A stretch of DNA of 64,000 nt from Streptomyces roseoverticillatus (GCF_000719265.1 NZ_JOFL01000021.1:1-64000); one strand, 5' to 3'; numbered from the stretch's first letter, positions 35,229-46,976 are shown. Numbers and translations: made by a program. Notes: generated from the letters alone by a model not told the origin.

Positions 35229-36821
35229 TCACGCCGCGCCGGCGCCGGTCAGCGAGCGCACCTCCGTCTCGGCGTGCCCGGCGGCGTCGGCCGGTTCGGG
35301 CGAGGTCACCGTGCCGAGCCGGCCGGCGAGGAAGCCCAGCGGGACGGAGACGAGGCCGGGGTTCTCCAGCGGGAAGAACGCGAAGTCCAGGCCGGGGAAG
35401 ATCGCGCCGGGGCCGCCGGAGACGATCGGTGACAGGACGACGAGCGCCACGGCCGGGACGAGCCCGCCGTAGACCGACCAGACCGCGCCCCGGGTGGTGA
35501 ACCGCCGCCAGAAGAGCGAGTAGAGCAGCACGGGGAGGTTCGCGGAGGCGGCGACGGCGAAGGCGAGCCCCACCAGGGAGGCGACGTTGAGGTCCTGGGC
35601 GAGCAGGCCGAGCCCGATGGCCACCGCCCCGGTGCCGGCGGCCGCGGCCCTCGCGACCGCCACTTCGCTGCGGGGCGTACGGGCACGGCGGCCGAGTGTC
35701 CGGTACAGGTCGTGGGCCACCGAGGCGGAGGAGGCCAGTGTGACCCCCGCGACGACAGCGAGGATCGTGGCGAAGGCGACGGCCGCGACCACGGCGAACA
35801 GCACCGTGCCGCCGGTGGACCCGGGGCCGCCGCCCAGGTCGAGCGCGAGCAGCGGCACCGCGTTGTTCCCGCCGGCTCCCTCGGCCCGCACGGCGCCGGA
35901 GCCGAGCACGGCGGCGGCGCCGAAGCCGAGCACGACGGTCATGAGGTAGAAGGCGCCGATGAGCCCGATGGACCAGATCACCGAGCGGCGGGCGGCGCGG
36001 GCCGTGGGCACGGTGTAGAAGCGCGAGAGGATGTGCGGCAGCCCCGCGGTGCCGAGGACGAGGGCGAGGCCCAGGCTCACGAAGTCCAGCCGGGAGGTCC
36101 AGTCGCCGCCGTACTTCAGGCCGGGGGCGAGGAAGGCCCGGCCGTGGCCGCTGCGGCCGGCCGCGGTGGTGAGCAGGGCGGAGAGGTCGCCGTGGAAGCG
36201 CAGCAGGACGAGGACGGTGAGGACGATCGTGCCGCCGAGCAGCAGGACGGCCTTGACGATCTGGATCCAGGTGGCGGCCCGCATGCCGCCCAGGGTGATG
36301 TAGACGACCATCAGCACCCCGACGCCGACGACCGTCCAGGCGCGGGCCCACTCGCTCGTGCCGCCCAGCAGCAGCGTCATGAGGCTGCCCGCGCCGACCA
36401 TCTGGGCGACGAGGTAGACCACGGAGACGGTGACGGAGGAGACCCCGGTCGCGATCCTGACCGGCCGCTCGCGCAGCCGGGTCACCAGGACGTCGGCGAG
36501 GGTGAACCGGCCGCAGTTGCGGACGAGTTCGGCGACGAGGAAGAGCACGACGAGCCAGGCGACGAGGAAGCCGACGGTGTAGAGGACGCCGTCGTAGCCG
36601 TAGAGGGCGATGAGGCCGGTGACGCCGAGGAAGGAGGCGGCGGACATGTAGTCGCCCGCGATGGCGAAACCGTTCTCCATGGGGGAGAAGAGCCGGCCGC
36701 CCGCGTAGAACTCCTCCGGGGAGCCGCGGCGGCCGCGGCCGACCCAGGTGGTGATGGCCAGCGTGACGAGGACGAAGCCGCTGAACAGGGCAAGGGCCAG
36801 GGCGTGGTGGGCGCCGGTCAC
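35229..36821 (-). CDS. Sodium:solute symporter, acetate permease (ActP) type
   Basis: A 530-residue SSS-family permease with about 13 transmembrane segments. Family landmarks are EEFYAGGRLFSPMENGFAIAGDYMSAASFLG near the N-terminus and GLPHILSRFYTV, typical of the acetate/glycolate branch. The GTG start overlaps the stop of the DUF485 gene as GTGA, a conserved actP neighbour pair. Transport of acetate or a short monocarboxylate with Na+ is the best guess. Confidence 0.9.
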   Translation of the reverse strand: MTGAHHALALALFSGFVLVTLAITTWVGRGRRGSPEEFYAGGRLFSPMENGFAIAGDYMSAASFLGVTGLIALYGYDGVLYTVGFLVAWLVVLFLVAELVRNCGRFTLADVLVTRLRERPVRIATGVSSVTVSVVYLVAQMVGAGSLMTLLLGGTSEWARAWTVVGVGVLMVVYITLGGMRAATWIQIVKAVLLLGGTIVLTVLVLLRFHGDLSALLTTAAGRSGHGRAFLAPGLKYGGDWTSRLDFVSLGLALVLGTAGLPHILSRFYTVPTARAARRSVIWSIGLIGAFYLMTVVLGFGAAAVLGSGAVRAEGAGGNNAVPLLALDLGGGPGSTGGTVLFAVVAAVAFATILAVVAGVTLASSASVAHDLYRTLGRRARTPRSEVAVARAAAAGTGAVAIGLGLLAQDLNVASLVGLAFAVAASANLPVLLYSLFWRRFTTRGAVWSVYGGLVPAVALVVLSPIVSGGPGAIFPGLDFAFFPLENPGLVSVPLGFLAGRLGTVTSPEPADAAGHAETEVRSLTGAGAA

Positions 36822-37282
36822 CGGTGCTCACCCCGCGCGTGGCGGGCGGGGACGTCGGCCCGGCGGGCGGATGGGAGGCCGGGGACGGGGAAGGGGGCGG
36901 GGTCCTGGTCCTGGCGGGTCTCCAGGGTGACCGCCCAGCGCAGCTCCAGCGCCGCCGGGTCCCGGTGCAGCCGGGCGTGGCGGGCGTAGGCCCAGGTGAG
37001 CAGGAACGTCGTGGCGAACTGGGCGAGGCCGGCGACCATCGCGACGTTGAGCGCGCCCGCCACCTGGCGGGCCATCAGGCCGGGTGCGGCGATCGCCGTC
37101 ACCACGTAGGCCAGGTACCAGAGCAGGAACGCGGCCGCCGCGGGGAAGGCGAACCGGCGGTAGCGGCGGCGCACTTCCCGGAAGGCGGCGCCGCGCTGGA
37201 CCTCGCTGTAGATGTCCAGGGCGGTCGGCTGAATCGTTCCGGCACCGCTTCCTCCGGAACCGCGTCTGTCGTGCTTCTCCAC
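36818..37282 (-). CDS. DUF485 membrane protein (ActP partner)
   Basis: A 154-residue protein with two hydrophobic segments (about 49-68 FPAAAAFLLWYLAYVVTAIA and 78-100) framed by basic stretches (REVRRRYRRFAFP). DUF485 proteins (YjcH in E. coli) sit beside acetate permeases and probably assist them. The C-terminal 50 residues are hydrophilic and longer than in the E. coli homologue. The GTG start has AAGGAGA upstream. It is first in a coupled two-gene operon. Confidence 0.88.
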   Translation of the reverse strand: MEKHDRRGSGGSGAGTIQPTALDIYSEVQRGAAFREVRRRYRRFAFPAAAAFLLWYLAYVVTAIAAPGLMARQVAGALNVAMVAGLAQFATTFLLTWAYARHARLHRDPAALELRWAVTLETRQDQDPAPFPVPGLPSARRADVPARHARGEHR

Positions 37283-37395
37283 CGAACTCTCCTTGGGTCG
37301 CCGGGCCCGGCCGACCGGTGCACCCGCCGTCAGGGACCCAAGGATGGGCGGAACGCTGATGCCCGGGCCGGGCCGTTGGCCCGACGTTCACCCCA

Positions 37396-38199
37396 TCAGG
37401 TGATGGATGAGCCGGGAGGCCGCGCGATGCCGTACTGGAAGGCGTAGCGCATGGCCTGGGCGCGGTCGCGCACGCCCGTCTTGGCGAAGAGATTGTTGAT
37501 GTGCGTCTTCACCGTCGCCGTGCTCACGTGCAGCCGCCGGGCGATCTCGGCGTTGGACAGGCCCTCGGCGACCAGCGACAGCACCTCCGCCTCACGCGCG
37601 GTGAGCCCGTCGGGCAGCTCCCGGCGGACCGGGGACGCGGCGGCCGGGAACGGTGCCGGTGCCGCACCGGCACCCCTGCCGGAGCCCGTACCGGCGGGCA
37701 CGGCACCGCCGGCCGCGGCGGGATCCGAGAGCCGCTCCAGGAGCCGCCGCTGTACGTTCGGCGACAGCCCGGCCTCCCCCGACATCACGTGCCGCACGGC
37801 CCGGACGATCTCCTCGCCGCCGGCGTCCTTGGTGAGATAGCCGCGCGCCCCCGCCCGGAGCGCCGGGAACAGCGAATCGTCGTCCGCGTAGGTGGTGAGG
37901 ACGACGACGTGGGTGGCCGGGTGCTCGGCACGGATGCGCCGCGTGGCCTCCACTCCGTCGCAGCGGGGCATCCGCAGGTCCATCAGCACCACGTCCGGAG
38001 CGTGCTCGGCGACGAGCCGCACCGCCTCCTCCCCGTCGGCCGCCGCACCGACGACCTCAATGCCGGGCAGCAGCCCCAGCAGCATCACGATGCCCTCGCG
38101 CACCACGGTCTGGTCGTCCGCGACGACGACCCTCGCGTTCTCGCCGGCATCGCCCGTACCACCGCCGGTGCCCACGGCACCGCCCCCGCCACCCGTCAC
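37396..38199 (-). CDS. NarL/LuxR family response regulator
   Basis: A 267-residue regulator. The first 20 residues are Gly/Thr-rich. The receiver (about 22-140) has VVADDQTVV, the phospho-acceptor in VVLMDLRMP and the lysine in YLTKDAG. An Ala/Pro/Gly linker leads to the LuxR-type helix-turn-helix (about 198-262: LTAREAEVLSLVAEGLSNAEIARRL). The GTG overlaps the kinase stop by four bases. It is one pair with the upstream kinase; the target genes are unknown. Confidence 0.92.
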   Translation of the reverse strand: MTGGGGGAVGTGGGTGDAGENARVVVADDQTVVREGIVMLLGLLPGIEVVGAAADGEEAVRLVAEHAPDVVLMDLRMPRCDGVEATRRIRAEHPATHVVVLTTYADDDSLFPALRAGARGYLTKDAGGEEIVRAVRHVMSGEAGLSPNVQRRLLERLSDPAAAGGAVPAGTGSGRGAGAAPAPFPAAASPVRRELPDGLTAREAEVLSLVAEGLSNAEIARRLHVSTATVKTHINNLFAKTGVRDRAQAMRYAFQYGIARPPGSSIT

Positions 38200-39359
38200 G
38201 CGGGCACCCGCAGACGCACCACGAACCCCTCCTCCCCGGACCCTGCCGGTCCGGCATCCAGCGTGCCGCCCAGCAGCTCGGCCCGCTCCCTCATCCCCAG
38301 CAGACCGTACCCGGCGCCGGCGGCCCCCAGCTCTCCCGACGCTCCGCGCGCCCCCCGGTCACGGACCCACAGCTCGACCCACCCCTCCAGATAGGTGAAC
38401 CGCATCTCCACCGGCGCACCCGGGGCGTGCTTGCGCACATTGGTCAGCGCCTCCTGCGCGACCCTGCGCACCGCCAGCCCGGCCTCGGCCGGCAGGGCCC
38501 GCCGCTCCCCCGTCACCTCCAGCCGCGCCCCCTCCCCCGCCGCGGACTCCCGCAGGAACTCCTCCACGGGGGTCAGCTCCCCGCGCAGCGCGGACAGGGC
38601 CTGCCGGGTCTCGGCCAGGCCCTCGCGCGCCATGCCCCGGGCCGCCACCACCCGCTCCAGCACCCGCTGCGGGTCCTCACCGCGCTCGATCAGCAGCCGG
38701 GCCGCCTCCAGGTGCACCATCTGCGCGGACAGACTGTGCGCGAGCACGTCATGGATCTCCCGGGCGATCCGGGCCCGCTCGGCCAGCGCCGCCGACTCCG
38801 CCTCCGCGCGCCGCGCCGCCCGCTCCTGGGCCAGCAGCCGGAACCCGGCCCCCCGCGCCTCCTCGTCCAGCCGGAGCGCGTAGCCGATGAAGGGCAGCGC
38901 CACCACCGTGCCCACGATCACCAGCGGCCGCTCGGTGCTCGCCAGGGCATAGACCCCCATGGCGACGGCCGAGACGCCCAGCGCGTGGAGGAGGGGCAGC
39001 CGCTCCACGGCGATCACGACGGTGCCGCCCCAGAGCACGGCGGCCGAGGTGTGCTCCCCCGCCAGCTGGGCGGCCGCCCCCACTCCCATCAGCACCCCGA
39101 GGAGCGCCAGGGAGAGCCCCGGCCGCCGCGCCAGGGTGGTGAGGAAATAGCCCCGCACCGCGGCGGCGCAGGCCAGGAAGCCCGCGGCGAGGGCCGCGTA
39201 CCCCCAGCCGTGGAAGGAGCCGTTGCGCAGCGCCCCCCAGAGCACCAGGGCCGCCAGGACTCCCCTGACCCCCCACGTCATCACCTGCCGGCGCCTGGGC
39301 ACCCCGACCCCGGAGAGGGCCTCGCGAGCGGGCCAGGCCGTCCAGTTCTCCATCGGCAC
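38196..39359 (-). CDS. Sensor histidine kinase, NarL-partner (HisKA_3) type
   Basis: A 387-residue sensor with about six membrane helices in the first 160 residues and almost no extracytoplasmic domain, so it probably senses a signal in or near the membrane. The phospho-histidine is in ARIAREIHDVLAHSLS, and the ATPase domain has QEALTNVRKHA and GYGLLGMRERAELLGG. A GTG at 39359 has AAGGA six bases upstream; the ATG two codons later is an alternative. It is followed by its LuxR-type regulator. Confidence 0.9.
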   Translation of the reverse strand: MPMENWTAWPAREALSGVGVPRRRQVMTWGVRGVLAALVLWGALRNGSFHGWGYAALAAGFLACAAAVRGYFLTTLARRPGLSLALLGVLMGVGAAAQLAGEHTSAAVLWGGTVVIAVERLPLLHALGVSAVAMGVYALASTERPLVIVGTVVALPFIGYALRLDEEARGAGFRLLAQERAARRAEAESAALAERARIAREIHDVLAHSLSAQMVHLEAARLLIERGEDPQRVLERVVAARGMAREGLAETRQALSALRGELTPVEEFLRESAAGEGARLEVTGERRALPAEAGLAVRRVAQEALTNVRKHAPGAPVEMRFTYLEGWVELWVRDRGARGASGELGAAGAGYGLLGMRERAELLGGTLDAGPAGSGEEGFVVRLRVPA

Positions 39360-39387
39360 GCGCGATCCTTCCACCCTGCAGCCGCTG

Positions 39388-39876
39388 TCAGCCGCCGGCC
39401 GTGACACGGTACGCCGGGCGTATGCCGTGGACGCGGTGGAGGACCACGGCGCTACGGGCCAGCAGCACGGCGGCGACGGTCACCATCGTCGCGGAGCTGC
39501 CCTGGTGGACGCCCGCCAGCGCGCCCAGGCCGTGCAGCCCCAGCCTCAGGGCGGCCCCGCCGAGCCATATCGCGGCCGTCGCCCTGCTGCCCTGCGCCCA
39601 GGTCTCGCCGGACTCGTCCGCCCAGACGCGGCTGCTCCACGCCCAGGCGGCCCCCGTGGCGAGCCCGGCCAGGACCCCGCCCGCCAGCAGTCCGGCGGAC
39701 ACGGCCCGGTGCGCGGGATCGATGAGCCCGGGCTCGCGCACGGCCAGGAAGACCAGCACGGCCGGCAGGGCCCACCAGCTTCTGGCGTCCGTGCTCACCC
39801 GCTGCGGCCGGACCTGCCGGACCAGCGTGAGCACGACAACGGCGATGATCACCAGACCATTGGCCATACCCGGCAT
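39388..39876 (-). CDS. Small integral membrane protein (DUF1453-like)
   Basis: A 162-residue protein with about four membrane helices (VIIAVVVLTLV, SWWALPAVLVFLAV, AVSAGLLAGGVLAGLATGAAWAW and the C-terminal TMVTVAAVLLARSAVVL). It starts MPGMANGLVIIAVV. The stop lies 28 bases before the kinase start on the same strand, so it probably belongs to the same transcript and may modulate that sensor. The family assignment is tentative. Confidence 0.8.
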   Translation of the reverse strand: MPGMANGLVIIAVVVLTLVRQVRPQRVSTDARSWWALPAVLVFLAVREPGLIDPAHRAVSAGLLAGGVLAGLATGAAWAWSSRVWADESGETWAQGSRATAAIWLGGAALRLGLHGLGALAGVHQGSSATMVTVAAVLLARSAVVLHRVHGIRPAYRVTAGG

Positions 39877-39989
39877 GAGGAGCCTCCGCGGATCCCGGAA
39901 AAGCGCTGACGACGAACGCTTCCGAAACTACGGATCCGGCTCCGGGCGCGGATCGGAGCACGGGTGGGTGCCGGGTGGAGATGCACGAC

Positions 39990-40023
39990 GGTGCTCTCTC
40001 CACCCAGGGGTGGAGAGAGCACC
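39990..40023 (-). terminator. parE terminator hairpin
   Basis: A perfect 14-bp stem (GGTGCTCTCTCCAC with its complement) and a 6-base loop lie 39 bases after the parE stop. Confidence 0.85.
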
Positions 40024-40061
40024 GAGGAGCTACCTGGGCGAGGAAGCCCGGGAGGGACGGG

Positions 40062-42182
<2,121 letters not shown>

Positions 42183-42623
42183 GCGGGTTCGCTCCTCGCT
42201 GAATTTCTTTTCGGCCCCGGTCGGGCGGACCGGCGGCCCGGTTGCCGTTCAGAGGGTACCGATGCCTGGTAGAGCCTTTGTGCAGCCACCCGTGGGAACG
42301 ACCATGCTAGTCCAGCCGTCGATCACACGTTCGATGACACGATGGAGTGACGTGCACATCACGTTCCCTTGGAGGCATGAACCATTTAGGCTCCGGGCAC
42401 GTCCTCAAGAACACCGGCAAGCCGGCCGGGAGGACGAAAGCCCCCAGCGATGTGAAACCGTAGGCCCAAGCAATACGGCTCATTCGCCGCCAACCGTCAA
42501 GATCTGGCCGATCGGAAGCGACTCGGAAGGAACTTTCGAGGAAAAGCCGTGAGCGGGAACGTTTTCGGCCTGGTTGGATGTTGACCCTGGTACGACAGCT
42601 CGTCGAGCTAGAGAAGAGGCGAC
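42183..42623. other. Divergent promoter region, parE and the DUF7455 gene
   Basis: This 441-bp gap holds no convincing gene. TTGACC (42581-42586) is a good -35 for the rightward gene, but no -10 lies at normal spacing. On the minus strand TAGCAT (about 42304-42309) could be a -10 for parE. Nothing else stands out. Confidence 0.35.
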
Positions 42624-42854
42624 GTGACTACTGTTCTGACCCCCGCGAGCCCGCTGACGGCCGCTGACCGCTGCGACCGGTGCGGCGCTCAGGCCTACCT
42701 GCGCGTCGTTCTCATGAGCGGCGGTGAACTGCTCTTCTGCGCCCACCATGGACGCAAGTTCGAGCCAGAACTCAAGAAGATCGCCGCGGAAATACAGGAC
42801 GAGACGGAGCGGCTCACCGCCCCCCCGGCGTCTGCGCCCGACGAGGACCGCTGA
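42624..42854 (+). CDS. DUF7455 family small protein
   Basis: A 76-residue protein conserved in actinobacteria. Its core ADRCDRCGAQAYLRV...LLFCAHHGRKF has a CxxC pair plus a C-x2-H pair, which looks like a small zinc ribbon. Residues 50-76 are helical and acidic. The GTG start follows GAAGAGGCGAC. It is convergent with the serine protease gene, whose extended reading frame overlaps its last 41 bases. The function is unknown; a nucleic-acid or protein-binding role is only a guess. Confidence 0.85.
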   Translation: MTTVLTPASPLTAADRCDRCGAQAYLRVVLMSGGELLFCAHHGRKFEPELKKIAAEIQDETERLTAPPASAPDEDR

Positions 42855-43914
42855 GTCCGTAGCGGAACGCTGACACATCGCATCCGACGACGAGCGAGGT
42901 CCGGCCACCCTGTGCCGGACAGCCGCGGGCGGCTGCCCCCACTGCGGGGGAGGCCGCCCGCTCTCGTACGCCCTTGGGCCTGGGCTCGGCCTTGACTCCC
43001 TTGCCGCCCGGCTGCCTGTGCGGCTGCGCCGCGGGCGGCTGCCCGGGCGTCACGGCAGGCTGGGCAGCGGGCTGCTGGGCCGGAGCCTCCGGCGGCCGGG
43101 CCCCATCGGGGCTGTGCGCCGCCACGAGGCTCGTGTAGGCCGAGATCCGGGTGTACACGCCCGGATACAGGGGCTGGCCGCAGCCGGCCCCCCAGGACAC
43201 CACGCCCACCACCTTGCCCTTGGCGACCAGCGGACCGCCGCTGTCGCCCTGACAGGCGTCCCGCCCGCCCAGCGGCACCCCGGCGCACAGCATGGACGCC
43301 CGGCGGTAGACCCCCTCCGCACTGCCCGGGTAGGCCCGCTCACACGCCGCGTCCTGCAGGACCCGCACCCGCGCCCCGCGCAGGATGTCCGAGTAGGTGC
43401 CGTTGCCCACGACGTCGCCCCAGCCGTAGACGGTCGCCTGCCCGCCCACCTGGTAGGCCGGGTCGCCCTGCTGCGCCATCGGGATCACGTAGCTCTCCGG
43501 CACCGCGTTCTTCAGAGCGAGGACGGCGATGTCCCCGGCGTTGCTGCCGGGGTCGAAGCCCGGATTGACCCAGGTCTCCTGCGGCTGCACCTCCGAGCCG
43601 CCGATGCCCCGCAGGTCGTCCCGGCCGATGATGACGCGCAGGTCGTCCGCGTCGGCCACGTCGACGCCGAGCACCTCGTGGCTCAGGCAGTGCGCGGCCG
43701 TGACGACCGTCCTGCGGCCCACGACGACGCCGCCGCAGAACTGCCCGGCCCTGGCGGCCCCGAACCGCTGCCGGCTCCCCAGAGCGACCGCCCAGGGCGC
43801 CTCGGAGCTCCTGACGGCCTGCCCTCCGACGACCGCACGGTCCGCCACCGCCGGAGCGGGGACCGCGACCAGTAGCGCGATCGTCCCGGCCAGCAGGCAA
43901 CCCAGCGAACGCAT
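42814..43914 (-). CDS. Secreted trypsin-like serine protease (S1 family)
   Basis: A 366-residue exported protease. The signal peptide is about 1-25 (LLAGTIALLVAVPAPAVA). The mature chymotrypsin fold begins near AVVGGQAV, with the catalytic triad His75 (TAAHC), Asp128 (NAGDIAVL) and Ser225 (GDSGGP). Asp219 six residues before the serine predicts trypsin-like cleavage after Lys/Arg. A Pro/Gln/Ala-rich tail (from about 265) follows. The frame then passes through a strong hairpin (42925-42961) and into the end of the convergent gene; this last segment may be a late addition caused by a lost stop codon. Confidence 0.88.
   Translation of the reverse strand: MRSLGCLLAGTIALLVAVPAPAVADRAVVGGQAVRSSEAPWAVALGSRQRFGAARAGQFCGGVVVGRRTVVTAAHCLSHEVLGVDVADADDLRVIIGRDDLRGIGGSEVQPQETWVNPGFDPGSNAGDIAVLALKNAVPESYVIPMAQQGDPAYQVGGQATVYGWGDVVGNGTYSDILRGARVRVLQDAACERAYPGSAEGVYRRASMLCAGVPLGGRDACQGDSGGPLVAKGKVVGVVSWGAGCGQPLYPGVYTRISAYTSLVAAHSPDGARPPEAPAQQPAAQPAVTPGQPPAAQPHRQPGGKGVKAEPRPKGVRERAASPAVGAAARGCPAQGGRTSLVVGCDVSAFRYGLSGPRRAQTPGGR
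42925..42961. terminator. Hairpin inside the protease gene tail
   Basis: Arms GCGGGCGGC and GCCGCCCGC (9 bp, perfect) enclose a second CCCCC/GGGGG pairing. It lies 70 bases past the DUF7455 stop and probably ends that transcript, although it is also translated as part of the protease tail. Confidence 0.7.
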
Positions 43915-44030
43915 ACAGTCTCCTGACTCTGCGGAGTTCCTCGTACACCAAGAGTCAACCCGCAGGGCCTGCGGCGCATCCGGAACCTGGACGGCATGCC
44001 TCCGGATCCGTCGCACTGTCACCCGTACAG

Positions 44031-44075
44031 CCCGCAGGGCCCGGCGCCTCTTCACGAGGTGCCGGGCCCTGCGGG
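44031..44075 (-). terminator. hrdB terminator hairpin
   Basis: A 20-bp stem with a single wobble pair (arms starting CCCGCAGGGCCCGG and ending CCGGGCCCTGCGGG) and a 5-base loop lies 24 bases after the hrdB stop. Confidence 0.88.
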
Positions 44076-44099
44076 GACTGCTGCGTTCCGCTCGGGGGT

Positions 44100-45650
44100 C
44101 TAGTCCAGGTAGTCGCGGAGGACCTGGGAACGGGACGGGTGGCGCAGCTTGGACATCGTCTTCGACTCGATCTGACGGATGCGCTCGCGCGTCACCCCGT
44201 AGACCTTGCCGATCTCGTCGAGCGTCTTCGGCTGGCCGTCGGTGAGGCCGAAGCGCATGGAGACCACGCCTGCCTCACGCTCGCTGAGCGTGTCCAGGAC
44301 GGAGTGCAGCTGCTCCTGGAGCAGGGTGAAGCTGACGGCGTCGGCCGGCACGACCGCCTCGGAGTCCTCGATGAGGTCACCGAACTCGCTGTCGCCGTCC
44401 TCACCCAGGGGGGTGTGGAGGGAGATCGGCTCGCGGCCGTACTTCTGGACCTCGATGACCTTCTCCGGGGTCATGTCGAGCTCCTTGGCCAGCTCCTCCG
44501 GGGTGGGCTCGCGGCCCAGGTCCTGGAGCATCTGGCGCTGGACGCGCGCGAGCTTGTTGATGACCTCGACCATGTGCACCGGAATGCGGATGGTGCGGGC
44601 CTGGTCGGCCATCGCGCGCGTGATGGCCTGGCGGATCCACCAGGTCGCGTACGTGGAGAACTTGTAGCCCTTGGTGTAGTCGAACTTCTCGACCGCACGG
44701 ATCAGACCGAGGTTGCCCTCCTGGATCAGGTCCAGGAAGAGCATGCCGCGGCCGGTGTAGCGCTTGGCCAGGGAGACCACCAGGCGGAGGTTGGCCTCCA
44801 GGAGGTGGTTCTTGGCGCGGCGCCCGTCCTCGGCGATGATCTCCAGCTCGCGCTTGAGCTTGGGGGCGAGCTTGTCGGAGTTCGCCAGCTTGTCCTCGGC
44901 GAACAGGCCCGCCTCGATGCGCTTGGCGAGCTCCACCTCCTGCTCGGCATTGAGGAGGGGGACCTTGCCGATCTGCTTCAGGTAGTCCTTGACCGGGTCG
45001 GCGGTGGCACCGGCGACGGCGACCTGCTGCGCGGGAGCGTCGTCCTCGTCGTCGTCGGAGAGGACGAAGCCCTTGTTCTCGCCGGTCTCGTCCTCCTCCT
45101 CGCCCTTGCCCGGGGTCGGGGTCTCCTCGACGAGGTCCTCGTCGAGGAGCTCGTCGGCGTCCTTCTTCGCGGCGGTCTTCTTGGCCGCCGTCTTCTTGAC
45201 GGCGGTCTTCTTCGCCACCGTCTTCTTCGCCGCCGCCTTCTTGGCGGCGGTCTTCTTGGCGGGCGCCTCCGCGCTCTCGTCGTCGCCGTACGCCGCGGAG
45301 GCGGACGTGGCGGACGCCGAGGACGCGGTCTGCCTGGCCGTGACCGTCTTGGAGGCGACGGCCTTGGTGGCGGTGCGCTTCGCCGGGCTCTTCGCTGCGA
45401 CGCTCTTGCGGGTGCGCTTGGGCGCCTCTGCGGCACTGACCATCAGCGTCACACCCTCCTCGTCGAGGACCTGGTTGAGGCTGCGCAGAACGTTCTTCCA
45501 CTGGGTTGGCGGAATCTGGTCAGCCTCGAAGGCCCGACGCACGTCGTCGCCGGCGATCTGCCCCTCGGCCTTTCCCTGCTCGATGAGCGCCATCAGAGAC
45601 TCGGATTCGGCGATCTCCGGCGGGAGCGTACGGGATGTGCTGGCCGACAC
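44100..45650 (-). CDS. hrdB: Principal sigma factor HrdB
   Basis: A 516-residue group 1 sigma-70 factor directing housekeeping transcription. Region 1.1 is followed by a long Ala/Lys-rich linker (KKTAAKK repeats, about 85-165) characteristic of Streptomyces HrdB, then an acidic stretch. Region 2 includes [19 protein letters not shown] and [15 protein letters not shown] (2.4), and region 4 includes [22 protein letters not shown] chose GTG at 45650 ([16 protein letters not shown]), six bases after GAGAGG, over a TTG two codons upstream. The gene follows whiH on the same strand but is separated by 434 bp with its own promoters. Confidence 0.97.
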   Translation of the reverse strand: MSASTSRTLPPEIAESESLMALIEQGKAEGQIAGDDVRRAFEADQIPPTQWKNVLRSLNQVLDEEGVTLMVSAAEAPKRTRKSVAAKSPAKRTATKAVASKTVTARQTASSASATSASAAYGDDESAEAPAKKTAAKKAAAKKTVAKKTAVKKTAAKKTAAKKDADELLDEDLVEETPTPGKGEEEDETGENKGFVLSDDDEDDAPAQQVAVAGATADPVKDYLKQIGKVPLLNAEQEVELAKRIEAGLFAEDKLANSDKLAPKLKRELEIIAEDGRRAKNHLLEANLRLVVSLAKRYTGRGMLFLDLIQEGNLGLIRAVEKFDYTKGYKFSTYATWWIRQAITRAMADQARTIRIPVHMVEVINKLARVQRQMLQDLGREPTPEELAKELDMTPEKVIEVQKYGREPISLHTPLGEDGDSEFGDLIEDSEAVVPADAVSFTLLQEQLHSVLDTLSEREAGVVSMRFGLTDGQPKTLDEIGKVYGVTRERIRQIESKTMSKLRHPSRSQVLRDYLD

Positions 45651-45776
45651 GAACAACCTCTCGGAACGATGGAAACGGCTTCCGGCCCCGGCCCGCCCTG
45701 ATCGGGGAACCGGTTCCGACGACCGCCGGCTAAGGATGAACCGACGGCGCGCGGGTGATGGGATGCAGACGGAGAC

Positions 45777-45802
45777 AGCGCCCCGGACGAGGCCGGTATT
45801 CC
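45777..45802 (-). promoter_or_regulatory. Candidate SigR-type promoter of hrdB
   Basis: GGAAT (45798-45802) and GCT (45777-45779) on the minus strand are 18 bp apart, close to the GGAAT-N18-GTT pattern. hrdB of S. coelicolor is known to have a SigR-dependent second promoter. The rest of the 434-bp gap shows no gene. Confidence 0.35.
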
Positions 45803-46084
45803 CTCCGCGTCCACCACCTCTTTAGTCATCGCACTGCCTCAAGGAGCGTTACGCCCAATCCTCGTGGCCCGAGTCACACCCCAAAACGGAATGAATGCCT
45901 GCTCAACTGGACAGAACACTCCACTTCCTGGCTTCCCGGTCCGAGTTCCGGGAGGGGCGCCGGCGCCACCGGACGGCTCACACGTGCGGCCGCGCATCCG
46001 GCCGCACGCGTGGACCCTGGCCCGGCCCTGCGCGTGCGGCCCTTCCGTACGACCCCACTCGTACCGTCCCGCTCCTCTTTGCGG

Positions 46085-46969
46085 TCAGTGCTCGCGCGGC
46101 GCGGGCACCACGCGCTCGACGTCCGGGTGGGCGATGAGCAGCTGCCGCATGGCGGCCTCGGCCCCGGCCCCGTCGCCCGAACCGACGGCGTCGACGATGC
46201 GGAGATGGTGCCCCACGCCGGCCTCGGTGGGGCGGTCGCAGCCGCCGGAGGGTGCGCCCGAGACGTGCAGGGCGGAGGAGACGATGCCGGCGAGGTGCTC
46301 CAGCATGCGGTTGCCGGCGACCTGCAGGAGCAGGGAGTGGAACTCGGCGTCGGCGCGGGTGAAGGTGAGCGAGTCACCCTGGGCCAGGGCATGGCCCATG
46401 ATCTCGGCCATGTCGGCCAGGCGCTGCTGGACGTCCTCGCGGCCGTGCCCGGCGGCGAGGCGGGCGGCCAGCGGCTCGATGGTCCAGCGCAGCTCGCACA
46501 GCTCGCGGCGCTGGTCCTCCCGCTGCGGGCCGAAGGCCCGCCACTCGATGATGTCGGGGTCGAGGAGGTTCCAGTCGCTGACGGGGCGGACGCGCGTGCC
46601 GACGTTGGGGCGCGCGCTGACGAGGCCCTTGGCCTCCAGGACGCGCAGGGATTCGCGGACGACGGTCCTGGAGACCTCGAAGCGCTGCCCGATCTCCTCG
46701 GGGACGAGCGGGCGGTCCGCGCCCAGGTCGCCCGAGACGATCATCTGGCCGAGCTGCTGCACGAGCTGGCCGTGCAGGCCCCGGCCCCGGCTGCCGGCGG
46801 CCCTGCGGCCGGCGCGGCTCAGCTCCGCCTCGCCGTCCCAGGCGGGCGGTGCCCCGCGGTCGGCCCCCGGGGCCTCCGCGTAGGAGTAACGGTCAAGCTC
46901 GCCCGGGCCTGCGAGGCCGGAGTCGGCGGGGCGAGCCGCGGTCATCATGGTGTGCGCAAGGGTACTCAC
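46085..46969 (-). CDS. whiH: Sporulation regulator WhiH (GntR/FadR family)
   Basis: A 294-residue GntR regulator needed for sporulation septation in aerial hyphae of Streptomyces. Residues 1-65 are a family-specific leader (MSTLAHTMMTAARPADSG...). The winged helix spans about 66-135 (RGLHGQLVQQLGQMIVSG ... EEIGQRFEVSRTVVRESLRVLEAKG). The FCD effector domain (about 140-290) has the His/Asp ligands in DAEFHSLL and HHLRIVDA. Position next to hrdB supports the name. A GTG at 46969 gives the known length, but it lies only 7 bases after a WhiG-type -10, so the ATGs at 46948/46945 are alternatives. Confidence 0.93.
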   Translation of the reverse strand: MSTLAHTMMTAARPADSGLAGPGELDRYSYAEAPGADRGAPPAWDGEAELSRAGRRAAGSRGRGLHGQLVQQLGQMIVSGDLGADRPLVPEEIGQRFEVSRTVVRESLRVLEAKGLVSARPNVGTRVRPVSDWNLLDPDIIEWRAFGPQREDQRRELCELRWTIEPLAARLAAGHGREDVQQRLADMAEIMGHALAQGDSLTFTRADAEFHSLLLQVAGNRMLEHLAGIVSSALHVSGAPSGGCDRPTEAGVGHHLRIVDAVGSGDGAGAEAAMRQLLIAHPDVERVVPAPREH

Positions 46970-46976
46970 GCCTCCT

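Noticed and set aside
33340..36831. 1163-codon open frame on the minus strand
   Set aside because: It is a shadow of the sensor kinase, response regulator and symporter genes, with Arg/Pro-rich translation. The real genes in the other frames have clear domain motifs.
42183..42623. Small genes in the 440-bp gap upstream of parE
   Set aside because: The open frames are short, lack ribosome sites and have no coding-like composition; the region looks like promoters.
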